64,000 bases of DNA from JAVJUS01 sp040220455 (GCA_040220455.1 JAVJUS010000142.1:1-64000), one strand, 5' to 3'; counted from the first letter of the stretch, positions 1 through 9,421 are shown. The notes: a model not told the origin generated them from the sequence alone. Numbers and translations are program-made.

Positions 1-318
1 CGCGCTCGACCGACCGACGGGCACCGAGAAACGTAGGTCGGCTGAGCGAAGCGAACCCGACAGGCACGGACAGGGCCGACCGCCGGAGACGTCGGGCCGC
101 TTCGCTCGACCGACCTACGGGCACCGAGAAACGTAGGTCGGCTGAGCGAAGCGAACCCGACAGGCACGGACAGAGCCGACCACAGGTGACGTCGGGCCGC
201 TTCGCTCGACCGACCGACGGGCACCGAGAAACGTAGGTCGGCTGAGCGAAGCGAACCCGACAGGCACGGACCGCTCCGGCGCCGGCGATGTCGGGCTCGC
301 TGGCGCTCTCCCGACCTA
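1..318. repeat. Tandem array of ~100-bp palindromic intergenic element
   Basis: Three near-identical units start at 32, 132 and 232 (100-bp period), with the tail of a further copy at 1-20. Each unit begins GTAGGTCGGCTGAGC and ends with the inverted arm ...GCTCGACCGACCTAC, so it can fold into one long hairpin. The third unit carries a diverged right arm and ends at 318. The same family recurs near 4.7, 23.7 and 37.2 kb. The array lies downstream of the minus-strand acetyltransferase gene, whose TAG stop is inside the last arm. Confidence 0.9.
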
Positions 319-909
319 CACCCGCTCCAGGTCGGTGCGCAGGAGGCCGAAGAGGACATGGTCGCGCCAGCGGCTGTCGATCTTCAGGTAGTCGCGCGCC
401 AGCCCCTCCTCGACGAAGCCGACCCGCTCCAGCAGGGCCCGGCTCGCCACGTTGTCGGGCAGGCAGGCGGCCTCGATCCGGTGCAGGCCGAGCTGGCGGA
501 AGGCGAAGCCGGTGGCCACCACGACGGCATCGGTCATCAGCCCCTGTCGGGCGTGGCGCGCCCCGATCCAGTAGCCGAGCGAGGCCATCTGGGCGACGCC
601 GCGGCGCACGTTGGAGAAGCCGACGCCGCCGACCAGCGCGTCGTCGCCCGCCCGGAAGATCAGGAAGCTGTAGCCCTCGTCGGCGCGCCATTCCTGGACC
701 TGGCGACGCAGGCGTCGGGCATAGGCGGCGCGTGACAGGGCGTCGGGCGGCCAGGCCGGCTCCCACGGGGTCAGGAAGGCCCGGCTTTCCTTGCGCAGGC
801 TCGCCCAGGCCCGCCAGTCGCGCGCCCGCGGCGGGCGAAGATAGGTGCGCTCTCCGTCGATCCGGATCGACGGCATCGCCTGCAAGCCGGTCTTGAGGAA
901 CCCGATCAC
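316..909 (-). CDS. RimJ/RimL-type GNAT N-acetyltransferase
   Basis: A 197-residue protein of the GNAT fold, RimJ/RimL branch, which acetylates protein N-termini or small amines using acetyl-CoA. Visible hallmarks are RTYLRPPRARDW near the N-terminus, GVGFSNVRRGVAQ, the acetyl-CoA-binding stretch YWIGARHARQGLMTDAV (about 118-134) and the C-terminal NVASRALLERVGFVEEG. The start is GTG at 909 (a GGCGGGG stretch precedes it); an ATG at 876 is an alternative. The TAG stop lies inside the terminal arm of the palindromic repeat. It follows the M16 protease gene by 59 bp on the same strand, probably in the thrC operon. The substrate cannot be inferred. Confidence 0.88.
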   Translation of the reverse strand: MIGFLKTGLQAMPSIRIDGERTYLRPPRARDWRAWASLRKESRAFLTPWEPAWPPDALSRAAYARRLRRQVQEWRADEGYSFLIFRAGDDALVGGVGFSNVRRGVAQMASLGYWIGARHARQGLMTDAVVVATGFAFRQLGLHRIEAACLPDNVASRALLERVGFVEEGLARDYLKIDSRWRDHVLFGLLRTDLERV

Positions 910-968
910 GCCCCGCCGTTCCGTCCGCTCGCCGGCCCCCCGCGCCCGACCCCCACGCCTCGCCCGCG

Positions 969-2279
969 TCAGGCGAGCCGCACCGCGAGCCGGTCATAGG
1001 GCTCGAGCGCGTCCGTCTGCCCGAGCGCCGCGACCGTCGGCGGCGCGGCGAAGGTGGCGCGCGCCACCCGCCGGATGTCGGCCGCGTCGACGGCCTCCAG
1101 CTTCTCGACCATCTCGAGCGGCGTCAGCGGCCGGCCGAAGACGAGCATGTGCTGGCCCGCCTGCTCGCACCGGACCGTGGTGGATTCCAGGCCCATGAGC
1201 AGGTTGGCGCGGAGCTGGGCCTTGGCCGAGGCGATCTCCGCCTCGCCGACATGCTCGGTCACGTCGAGCAGCTGGTCGCACAGCAGCGGCACCAGCTCCG
1301 GCGCGTCCTCGCCGCCGGTGCCGGCATAGACGCCGAACAGCCCGCCGTCGACATAGGAGCTGGTGAAGCTGTGTACGGTATAGGCCAGCCCCGCCTTCTC
1401 CCGGATCTCCTGGAACAGGCGCGAGGACATGCCGCCACCCAGCAGCGTCGCCAGGACCGACAGGGCGTAGTAGTCCGGCGAATGGTAGCCGACGCCGGGG
1501 AAGCCGACGATCAGGTGGAGCTGCTCCAGGTCGCGCGCCTCGCGATGCTCGCCGCCGGAATAGGCGACCGGGCCGCCCTGACCACGCCCGCCGGCCGGCA
1601 AGGCGTCGAACTGCCGGGCGACGGCCTCGACCAGGGCGTCGTGGTCGATCCGACCGGCCGCGGCGACGACGGCGTCGCGGGTGCCGTAGTGGCCCGAGAG
1701 GAAGTCGACCAGGTCGCCGCGCTGGAGCGCGCCGACACTCTCCACCGTGCCCAGCACGGACCGGCCCAGCGTCTGGTCCCGGAACGCCGCCGCCTGGAAG
1801 TCGTCGAAGATGATGTCGTCCGGCGTGTCGTGGGCCTGGTGGATCTCCTGGACCACCACCTGGCGCTCGCGCGCCAGTTCCTGCTCGTCGAACAGGGAGT
1901 GCTGGAGCATGTCGGCCAGCAGATCGAGGGCGAGCGGCACGTCCTCCTTGAGGACCTTGGCGTAGTAGGCGGTGTGCTCGCGCGTCGTGTAGGCGTTGAG
2001 CATGCCGCCGACGGCCTCGATCTCCTCGGCGATCGCCCGGGCCGAGCGCCGCTCGGTGCCCTTGAAGACCATGTGCTCCAGCAGATGGGCGATGCCGCCC
2101 GCCGAGGGCGTCTCGTGCCGCGTGCCGCCGCCGATCCAGACGCCGAGGGTCGCGCTCTCGACCGTCGAGACCGGATCGGTGACCACGCGCAGGCCGTTGT
2201 CGAGCACCGTCACCCGTGGGCCGTCGGCGGACGCGTCGGTGTTGGGACTCGCGAGGGGGTCGGGCATCGCCACGCTCAT
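969..2279 (-). CDS. M16-family zinc protease (processing-peptidase-like)
   Basis: A 436-residue pitrilysin-family metalloprotease related to the mitochondrial processing peptidase beta subunit. The inverted zinc motif HxxEH is intact at about H65-E68-H69 (HLLEHMVFKGT), followed by the helix containing QEIHQAHDTPDD that normally supplies the distal glutamate. The middle domain has the typical LGGGMSSRLFQEIREKAGL signature (about 280-300). The ATG overlaps the thrC stop as ATGA, so the two genes are translationally coupled. thrC followed by an M16 protease and a RimJ-like acetyltransferase is a common alphaproteobacterial arrangement. The natural substrate is not known; it is probably a periplasmic or membrane-associated peptide. 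Confidence 0.93.
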   Translation of the reverse strand: MSVAMPDPLASPNTDASADGPRVTVLDNGLRVVTDPVSTVESATLGVWIGGGTRHETPSAGGIAHLLEHMVFKGTERRSARAIAEEIEAVGGMLNAYTTREHTAYYAKVLKEDVPLALDLLADMLQHSLFDEQELARERQVVVQEIHQAHDTPDDIIFDDFQAAAFRDQTLGRSVLGTVESVGALQRGDLVDFLSGHYGTRDAVVAAAGRIDHDALVEAVARQFDALPAGGRGQGGPVAYSGGEHREARDLEQLHLIVGFPGVGYHSPDYYALSVLATLLGGGMSSRLFQEIREKAGLAYTVHSFTSSYVDGGLFGVYAGTGGEDAPELVPLLCDQLLDVTEHVGEAEIASAKAQLRANLLMGLESTTVRCEQAGQHMLVFGRPLTPLEMVEKLEAVDAADIRRVARATFAAPPTVAALGQTDALEPYDRLAVRLA

Positions 2280-3691
2280 GCCGGGGCTCCCGTCGCGCCG
2301 CTATGGGCGCGGATGAAATCGCGCACGGCCGTGATGTCGGCCGGCAGCTCGGTCTGGCGCTCGGGCCGGTCGAACAAGTCGGCCAGCCGCGGCGGCAGGG
2401 ACGGCGTCACGCCGGTGGCCCGCTCCACCGCCTCGGGGAACTTGGCGGGATGGGCGCAGGCGAGCGAGACCACCGGCCCGCCGCCCTCGTCCCCCGCCGT
2501 CGCCGCGCGCGCCGCCGCCAGCCCGACGGCGCTGTGCGGGTCGACCAGCAGGCCCGTCTCCGCCCTTGTGCGCGCGATCTCCGCCAGGATGGCATTGTCG
2601 TCGACCCGGCGGCTCGCGAAGGGTGGGCAGGTCCGCGTGAGCCGCTCGGCGCCGATGTCGAAGGCGCCGGTCTGCCGGAAGGCCTGCATGCGCCGGGCGA
2701 GCTCCGCCCCGTCCCGGTCGAACAGGTCGAAGAGCAGCCGCTCGAAGTTGCTCGAAATCTGGATGTCCATGGCCGGGCTCAGCGTCTCGACCACCGGCTC
2801 GGCGCGCATCTCCCCGGCGGAAAAGGCGCGGTGTAGGATGTCGTTGCGGTTGGTGCCGACGACGAAGCGCTCGACCGGCAACCCCATGGCCGCGGCGACG
2901 TAGCCGGCATAGACATTGCCGAAATTGCCCGTCGGCACGACGAAGGCCGGGCGCCGGTCGGGCGCGCCCAGCGCGAGCGCGGCCGTGACGTAGTAGACCG
3001 TCTGGGCCATGATCCGGGCCCAGTTGATCGAGTTGACGGCGGCGAGGCTCGCCTCGTCCCGGAAGGCCGCGTCGGCGAACAGCGCCTTGACCAGGTCCTG
3101 GCAGTCGTCGAACGACCCGTCGATCGCGAGCGTGTGGACGTTGTCGGCGTCGACCGTCGTCATCTGCCGGCGCTGGACCGGCGAGACCCGGCCCTTGGGG
3201 TAGAGGATGAAGATGTCCAGCGCCTCGCGCCCGCGGCAGGCCTCGATCGCCGCCGATCCGGTGTCGCCGGAGGTCGCGCCGATGATCGTCGCGCGCCGGC
3301 CGTGCCGGGCCAGCACCCGATCGAACAGCCGGCCGAGGAGCTGGAGAGCGTAGTCCTTGAACGCCAGCGTCGGGCCGTGGAACAGCTCCAGCACCCACAG
3401 CCGCTCGGTCACCTGGACGAGCGGCGCGACGGCCGAATGCTCGAACCCGCCATAGGTCTCCGCCGCCAGGGCGGGCAGCTCCCCGGCCACGGTGGAGCCG
3501 GCGACGAAGGGCGCCATCACCGCCGCCGCCACCTCGGCATAGGGCCGGCCGGCCAACGCCGCCAGGCGATCGGCGTCGAGCGGCGGCCAGGCTTCGGGCA
3601 CGTAGAGGCCGCCGTCGGCGGCCATGCCGCTCAGCAGGGTGTCGTCGAACTCCAGCGCGGGCGCCTGGCCCCGCGTGCTGACATAGCGCAT
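2276..3691 (-). CDS. thrC: Threonine synthase
   Basis: A 471-residue PLP enzyme converting O-phospho-L-homoserine to threonine, the last step of threonine biosynthesis in the cytoplasm. The N-terminal MRYVSTRGQAP and GLYVPEAWP are typical. The PLP-binding lysine is K112 in GPTLAFKDYALQ. The phosphate-binding loop (IIGATSGDTGSAA) and the VPTGNFGNVYAGY motif are intact. Length fits the long ThrC class found in proteobacteria and yeast. It is first in an apparent operon with the M16 protease (ATGA overlap) and the acetyltransferase. The 200-bp upstream gap contains two strong hairpins. Confidence 0.96.
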   Translation of the reverse strand: MRYVSTRGQAPALEFDDTLLSGMAADGGLYVPEAWPPLDADRLAALAGRPYAEVAAAVMAPFVAGSTVAGELPALAAETYGGFEHSAVAPLVQVTERLWVLELFHGPTLAFKDYALQLLGRLFDRVLARHGRRATIIGATSGDTGSAAIEACRGREALDIFILYPKGRVSPVQRRQMTTVDADNVHTLAIDGSFDDCQDLVKALFADAAFRDEASLAAVNSINWARIMAQTVYYVTAALALGAPDRRPAFVVPTGNFGNVYAGYVAAAMGLPVERFVVGTNRNDILHRAFSAGEMRAEPVVETLSPAMDIQISSNFERLLFDLFDRDGAELARRMQAFRQTGAFDIGAERLTRTCPPFASRRVDDNAILAEIARTRAETGLLVDPHSAVGLAAARAATAGDEGGGPVVSLACAHPAKFPEAVERATGVTPSLPPRLADLFDRPERQTELPADITAVRDFIRAHSGATGAPA

Positions 3692-3725
3692 CTGCGCCGT
3701 CTCCTTCGCGCGAAGGCCGGAAACC

Positions 3726-3830
3726 TAGGGCAATTTCCGAACTGATGGAATCATCAGTTCGGAAAAAATTGCCCTATCTTCCACAACCTAGAGCATCTCG
3801 TCTGCGCCCGTTCGGGCGCAGGATGCTCTA
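3726..3830. repeat. Two adjacent intergenic hairpins in the thrC upstream gap
   Basis: The first inverted repeat (3726-3776) has arms TAGGGCAATTTCCGAACTG... and ...CAGTTCGGAAAAAATTGCC with a 4-base loop and a 3-base bulge. The second (3789-3830) pairs TAGAGCATC with GATGCTCTA around an inner stem CTGCGCCCG/CGGGCGCAG. They lie between the divergent thrC and nucleotidyltransferase starts, so they are not obvious terminators; they look like small dispersed palindromic elements or structured 5' leaders. Confidence 0.75.
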
Positions 3831-3892
3831 ACGACAAGCCGGGGGCGAAAGCAAGGCGGCCGCGCCGCAGACGGTGGCCCGGCGGGCATGCT

Positions 3893-4255
3893 ATGAGAAG
3901 CGCCATGACCGGAACCCTGCCGCCCCGCCGCCGGGAGACGCGCGCCGACCAGGCGGCCGTGCGCGAGCGCGGGCTGGCCCGGCTGCGCGATCTGGTCTGG
4001 CAGACGATCGGCGAGCGGCCGGCGCGGGTCTGGCTCGTCGGCTCGATGGCGCGCGGCGACTGGGTGAAGTCGAGCGACATCGACCTCGCCATCGCGCTCG
4101 ATACGCCCGACCGGGTCGCGGTCCTCGGCCGCCTCGCCCTGGCGATCGAGGAGAGCCCGATTCCCTATTTCGTCGACCTGGTCGACCTCGCGGAGACCGA
4201 TGAGGACTTCCGTGCCCGGCTTCTGTCGGAGGGCATCGAATGGCAACGGCCCTAG
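3893..4255 (+). CDS. MNT-type nucleotidyltransferase domain protein (antitoxin-like)
   Basis: A 120-residue minimal nucleotidyltransferase. The catalytic motif is visible as VGSMARGDWVKSSDIDLAI (about 47-65), matching the GSxxRG...SDxDL signature, and a third acidic residue is expected at FVDLVDLAE (about 94-102). Such proteins are the MntA half of MNT/HEPN pairs, which modify the HEPN toxin partner, or act as small nucleotidyltransferases. A second ATG at 3905 could be the start. Its HEPN partner would be expected immediately downstream with overlap; only a 57-codon remnant is there. The gene is alone between the divergent thrC and a repeat-rich gap. Confidence 0.85.
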   Translation: MRSAMTGTLPPRRRETRADQAAVRERGLARLRDLVWQTIGERPARVWLVGSMARGDWVKSSDIDLAIALDTPDRVAVLGRLALAIEESPIPYFVDLVDLAETDEDFRARLLSEGIEWQRP

Positions 4256-4413
4256 AACGCCTCGAGACGGCCGAGCGGGCCGTGACCGCCATCTTGCGCG
4301 GCCGCTATATCGCAAGCGGGACGAGCCCGACGCCACGCCGCTGGTCGGTCGAACAAAGAAGGCAAGGGTGGCACGAAGACGTCACGATGATGCAGGAAGA
4401 GGCCGCACGCTGA
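4240..4413 (+). pseudogene. Truncated HEPN/HI0074-like partner of the MNT gene
   Basis: A 57-codon frame opens with ATG inside the last codons of the nucleotidyltransferase gene (16-bp overlap), the usual arrangement for MNT/HEPN pairs. The first ~19 residues, MATALERLETAERAVTAIL, resemble the start of HI0074-type nucleotidyltransferase substrate-binding (HEPN) proteins, which are normally about 130 residues. After that the sequence becomes Arg/Ser/Pro-rich, loses all resemblance and stops at 4411-4413, just before a cluster of inverted repeats. I read it as a 3'-truncated remnant; the family assignment rests on position and a short N-terminal similarity only. Confidence 0.5.
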
Positions 4414-4433
4414 CGAACGTTCCGGCAAGTAAA

Positions 4434-4564
4434 ACCCCTCTCCCGGAGGGAGAGGGAGGGACCCGCGGCCGTCAGGCCGTGGGAGGGTGAGGGGTTGCAG
4501 ACGGACGAGCATTACCCCATCGCCTGCAACCCCTCACCCTGCCCCTCTCCCCGCGGGAGAGGGG
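4434..4564. repeat. Nested inverted-repeat element
   Basis: A symmetric 130-bp structure: outer hairpins of CCCCTCTCCC/GGGAGAGGG at 4435-4456 and 4542-4564 flank a perfect 17-bp inverted repeat AGGGTGAGGGGTTGCAG (4484-4500) and its complement (4524-4540). It sits between the truncated HEPN frame and the convergent M32 gene. Elements ending in CCCTCTCCC...GGGAGAGGG are dispersed in many proteobacterial genomes. No T-run follows either stem. With the next repeat it accounts for most of the 370-bp gap 4414-4781. Confidence 0.85.
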
Positions 4565-4664
4565 ACGCGGATGGAGACCGTCGCGCTTCGAAACGATTCG
4601 CAGAGACTTCTTCGCGCCTTCCTCACGGAGACGGCGGGGACTTCGTAGCAACCATGATGTCGGG

Positions 4665-4743
4665 GTCGGGAGAGCGCCAGCGATCCCGTCCCCCCGGACA
4701 CCGGCGCCGGGGATGTCGGCTTCGCTTCGCTCGATCGACCTAC
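4665..4743. repeat. Degenerate copy of the ~95-bp palindromic element
   Basis: The left arm GGTCGGGAGAGCGCCAGCGA is the same variant arm found (as its complement) at 290-318. The right arm GTCGGCTTCGCTTCGCTCGA runs into CGACCTAC at 4736-4743. The core has diverged and the leading TAG is lost. Like the other copies, it lies downstream of a gene end, here the minus-strand M32 peptidase stop at 4782, in a convergent gap. Confidence 0.75.
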
Positions 4744-4781
4744 GGCGGTGGACACGACGGCGCGCCGCCCCATGGCCGTGC

Positions 4782-6374
<1,593 letters not shown>

Positions 6375-6496
6375 GGCGAACCACCTTTCTGCCGGCCGGT
6401 CGCGCCGCCGGGGCGCGCCCGCGGGCCGGCGTCGGGGAAAAGGATCGTCCGGTCGGCGCCGCGCATGCGGGGCGACGCGGCCGGTATCGCGTCCGG

Positions 6497-7198
6497 TCAG
6501 CGCGCGGCGTCGTCGCGGCGCCGATGATAGGCCACATAGACCCCGATCAGCACCACCGCAAGACCGTACCAGGTCAGCGCGTATTCCAGGTGGTCGTTCG
6601 GGATCGTCACGCGGGTCCGGTCGCCGACCGGCAGGGCGTCCGGGTCGGTGTCGGCCGCCTGGACCAGCACCGGTGCCGCCTCCGCGAGCCCGGCCGCGGC
6701 CGCCATGGCGTCGAGATCGACCCAGTACCAGGTGTTCGCATCCGGATCGTTGTCCGGGCGCATCCAGCCGCGCGGCGGCGGCACGCGGGCGACGCCCTGG
6801 ATCGTGACCGGGCCGGTGGGCGGCGGGCCGACGGCGTCGACCGCGCCCTCGGGCACCCAGCCGCGATTGACCAGCACGGGCCGGCCGTCCGCGCGCACCA
6901 GCGGCGTGATCAGCTCGACGCCGGCCTGTCCGTCATGGGTTCGGGCGACCCAGTGCAGCGTCTCCCCCTCGGCGAAGCGGCCGGCCAGCGTGACGCGGCG
7001 GTAATCCCAGGCCTCCGGATCGTCGAGGCGCGCGGGCAGCGGCGCGGGCGCCGCGCTCATCCGCTCCCCGATGCGGTCGAGCAGGTCGGTCTTCCACGCC
7101 AGGCGCTGGAGCTGCCACGTCCCCAGCCCGATCAGCACGATCAGCGCCGGAACGGTCAGGACGGTCGGCCAGAAGCGGGGGCGGTCGAAGCGGAGCAT
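6497..7198 (-). CDS. SURF1-family cytochrome oxidase assembly protein
   Basis: A 233-residue inner-membrane protein of the SURF1/Shy1 family, which assists heme a insertion into subunit I of aa3 oxidase. Two transmembrane helices frame a periplasmic domain: one at about 10-28 (VLTVPALIVLIGLGTWQLQR, carrying the family GTWQLQR motif) and one near the C-terminus (LTWYGLAVVLIGVYVAY). VNRGWVPEG and RRVTLAGRF are further family hallmarks. It is 48 bp downstream of the DUF983 gene and belongs to the ctaC-to-SURF1 operon. Family membership is clear. Confidence 0.95.
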   Translation of the reverse strand: MLRFDRPRFWPTVLTVPALIVLIGLGTWQLQRLAWKTDLLDRIGERMSAAPAPLPARLDDPEAWDYRRVTLAGRFAEGETLHWVARTHDGQAGVELITPLVRADGRPVLVNRGWVPEGAVDAVGPPPTGPVTIQGVARVPPPRGWMRPDNDPDANTWYWVDLDAMAAAAGLAEAAPVLVQAADTDPDALPVGDRTRVTIPNDHLEYALTWYGLAVVLIGVYVAYHRRRDDAAR

Positions 7199-7246
7199 GG
7201 TCGGAGGTCCGAACGGAAGAGCGTGACGGCGGCGGGCCGGGACGCC

Positions 7247-7666
7247 TCACGCCCCGCCGGAGCCCGGGCCGCGGGCGTCGTCGCCGCCCTCGAAGTCCTC
7301 CGGCCGGTTGCGGTACTGCAGCGCCAGCATCATCGCCTTGGCCGGGCGAAGCATCGCGAGCGCGAGCCCGAGCACCAGGACGAGCGACACGATCGCGTGG
7401 ACCCAGAGCGCCGGCCGAAAGGCCATCTCGATCCACAGCACGATCGGCACGACGACGAAGCCCAGAACGAAGATCAGCAGCACCGCCGGTCCATCGCCGC
7501 TGTCGTGCTCGGCAAGCGGCAGACCGCAGGACTCGCATCGGTCGACAACGGTGAGGAAGCCCGTGAAGAGCCGCCCCTCGCCGCAGCGCGGGCACCGGCA
7601 GGCGACGCCGGTGCCGAGCCAGGAGACGGGCCGCGTCCCTCGGTCCCGGGTCACGCCGACGGTCAC
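7247..7666 (-). CDS. DUF983 zinc-ribbon membrane protein
   Basis: A 139-residue protein with two CxxC pairs (CRCPRCGEG and CESCGLPL, about 17-50) that form a zinc ribbon, followed by two transmembrane helices (about 60-105, LLIFVLGFVVVPIVLW and AIVSLVLVLGLALAML). DUF983 proteins are regularly encoded in alphaproteobacterial oxidase operons but their role is not established. The start is GTG at 7666, overlapping the subunit III stop as GTGA; a second in-frame GTG is at 7654. The coupling argues for a function in oxidase assembly (inference). Confidence 0.9.
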   Translation of the reverse strand: MTVGVTRDRGTRPVSWLGTGVACRCPRCGEGRLFTGFLTVVDRCESCGLPLAEHDSGDGPAVLLIFVLGFVVVPIVLWIEMAFRPALWVHAIVSLVLVLGLALAMLRPAKAMMLALQYRNRPEDFEGGDDARGPGSGGA

Positions 7667-8508
7667 GCCGCCCCGGCGGCGCCCCACCAGTAGACGGCGC
7701 TGAACAGGAACAGCCACACCACGTCGACGAAGTGCCAGTACCACGCCGCCGCCTCGAAGCCGAAATGGCTGTCCGGCGTGAAGTGGCCCTTCATCGTGCG
7801 CCACAGGCACACGGCCAGGAAGATCGTGCCGATGATGACGTGAAAGCCGTGGAAGCCTGTCGCCATGTAGAAGGTCGACGGGTAGATGCCCTCGGTGAAG
7901 CCGAAGGCGGCGTGGCCGTACTCGTAGGCCTGCAGCCCGGTGAAGAAGATGCCCAGCCCCACGGTGATCGCCAGCGCCTTGGCCGCGTCCTGGGTGTGAC
8001 CCTCGCGCAGCGCGTGGTGAGCCCAGGTGACCGTCGTGCCCGAGAGCAGCAGCACGAGCGTCATCATGAACGGCAGGCCGAAGGGTGGGATCGCCTCGAT
8101 CGACTCGGGCGGCCAGGTGAAGCCCGTCGCCTCCTTCGGGAACAGGCTGGCGTCGAAATACGCCCAGAAGAACGCGACGAAGAACATCACCTCCGAGGCG
8201 ATGAACAGCATCATGCCGAAGCGCATGCCGATCTTGGTGATCGAGGAATGCGCCTTCTCCACCACGGACTCGCGGATGACGTCGCGCCACCACAGGGCCA
8301 TGGTCGCGAGCACGCCCAGCGTTCCCAGCACGAGCAGAAGCACCGAGCCGTAGTGCATGAACAGCAGGAGCCCGACGGCGAGCACGCCGCCCGAGGTGGC
8401 GCCGACCAGCGGCCACGGGCTGGGGCTGACCAGATGGTAGGGATGGGGCGTGCCGGCTTCCTTGGTCGCCGGGCTGCCGGCCGTGTGATCGGCGGTGGTA
8501 TCGGTCAT
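7663..8508 (-). CDS. ctaE: Cytochrome c oxidase subunit III
   Basis: A 281-residue seven-helix inner-membrane subunit of aa3-type oxidase. Diagnostic stretches are YHLVSPSPWPLVG at the N-terminus, SEVMFFVAFFWAYFDAS (about 104-120), WPPESIEAIPPFGLPFMMT, and the C-terminal HFGFEAAAWYWHFVDVVWL. It follows ctaG by 37 bp and overlaps DUF983. Within the complex it stabilises subunit I and binds lipid; it carries no redox centre. Length and motifs match full-length family members. Confidence 0.97.
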   Translation of the reverse strand: MTDTTADHTAGSPATKEAGTPHPYHLVSPSPWPLVGATSGGVLAVGLLLFMHYGSVLLLVLGTLGVLATMALWWRDVIRESVVEKAHSSITKIGMRFGMMLFIASEVMFFVAFFWAYFDASLFPKEATGFTWPPESIEAIPPFGLPFMMTLVLLLSGTTVTWAHHALREGHTQDAAKALAITVGLGIFFTGLQAYEYGHAAFGFTEGIYPSTFYMATGFHGFHVIIGTIFLAVCLWRTMKGHFTPDSHFGFEAAAWYWHFVDVVWLFLFSAVYWWGAAGAA

Positions 8509-8545
8509 GATCTCGCTCGTTCCCCTGGCACCCGGAACCGGCCCC

Positions 8546-9232
8546 TCACGGCGCCGTTCGCTCGGTCTCGGCGCGGGCGGCGGCCGCCGCCGTCGTCGCC
8601 TCGGCCGATCGGTAATACTCCTCGATCGCCTCGTCCAGCGAGTCCGACTTCGCCGGATAGAAGGTGTAGGACAGGGTCACCGTCTCCACGTCGTCAAGGC
8701 CGCGATCGGCGTCCATCGCCGGATCGAGGAAGAAGTAGACCGGGAATTCCACGCTCTCCCCGGGCATCAGCACCTGCTCGTCGAAGCAGAAGCATTCGAT
8801 CTTGTTGAAATAGGCCCCGGTCTTCGGCGGGTTGACGTTGTAGACCGCCTGGCCGACCACCGGACGGTCGCTGGTGTTGGTGGCGGTATAGCGTACCAGC
8901 GACGGCTCGCCCACCTTCACCGAGACCTCGCGCTGCTCGGCCGAGAATTCCCAGGGCAGGCCGCGGTCGGCATCGGCGGTGAAGCGCACGCTCACCGTGC
9001 GGTCGAGCACCTCGCCGGTCGTGCCGGCGGCGACCTGGGTCGTGCCGCCGAAGCCGGTGATCCGGCAGAAGGCGTCGTAGAGCGGCACCGCGGCGAAGCT
9101 CAGCCCCAGCATGCCGAAGACGGCCACCGCCGCGCCGCCGGCCACAAGGCCGTTGCGCCGCGCCATGCGCCGGCGATCGGCGCGGGGGTCGGTTCGGGAT
9201 CGGAGTCGGGGATCGGACGCGCGGCCGGTCAT
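8546..9232 (-). CDS. ctaG: Cytochrome c oxidase assembly protein CtaG/Cox11
   Basis: A 228-residue copper chaperone that delivers copper to the CuB site of subunit I. One N-terminal transmembrane anchor (about 25-48) precedes a periplasmic Ig-like domain. The copper-binding cysteines are in IECFCFDEQ (CFCF), and VPLYDAFCRITGFGG is the conserved segment just after the anchor, with the third conserved cysteine. FFLDPAMD completes the signature. Its ATG overlaps the stop of the small upstream ORF (ATGA). A Pro/Ala/Glu-rich C-terminal tail extends past the conserved domain. Confidence 0.96.
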   Translation of the reverse strand: MTGRASDPRLRSRTDPRADRRRMARRNGLVAGGAAVAVFGMLGLSFAAVPLYDAFCRITGFGGTTQVAAGTTGEVLDRTVSVRFTADADRGLPWEFSAEQREVSVKVGEPSLVRYTATNTSDRPVVGQAVYNVNPPKTGAYFNKIECFCFDEQVLMPGESVEFPVYFFLDPAMDADRGLDDVETVTLSYTFYPAKSDSLDEAIEEYYRSAEATTAAAAARAETERTAP

Positions 9233-9414
9233 CCGCCGCCTCCCATCCGGACCACGGCGACGATGTAGACGAGCACGACGAAGGCGACCAGCACCGCCAG
9301 CAGCGCCAGGTTCTTGCCGCGCTGGCCGGCGGCGCGCTTCAGGCCCTGATGCTCGGCCGGCCCGGGGGCGGACGACGCGCCGTGCTCGCCCTTCGAGGGA
9401 GTCTGTCGCGCCAT
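9229..9414 (-). CDS. Small single-helix protein of the oxidase operon (CoxF-like position)
   Basis: A 61-residue protein: a hydrophilic Gln/Gly/Ala-rich N-terminal half, then one transmembrane helix (about 37-56, LALLAVLVAFVVLVYIVAVV) and a short Gly-rich tail. The start chosen is ATG 9414 (MARQTPSKGEH), 7 bp after the ctaB stop; a longer frame to 9444 would overlap ctaB. It overlaps ctaG as ATGA. Alphaproteobacterial oxidase operons usually have one such small, poorly conserved ORF between ctaB and ctaG, often labelled CoxF; no function is established. Assignment is by position and topology. Confidence 0.75.
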   Translation of the reverse strand: MARQTPSKGEHGASSAPGPAEHQGLKRAAGQRGKNLALLAVLVAFVVLVYIVAVVRMGGGG

Positions 9415-9421
9415 GGCGCCC

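Noticed and set aside
1149..2903. A 584-codon plus-strand frame over the M16 and thrC genes
   Set aside because: It is antisense to two well-supported genes and has no motifs.
7247..8416. A single 389-codon minus-strand frame that could suggest a fusion with DUF983
   Set aside because: Only the last 139 codons are protein-like (DUF983); the upstream part is an out-of-frame reading of ctaE. A GTG start overlapping the ctaE stop explains it.
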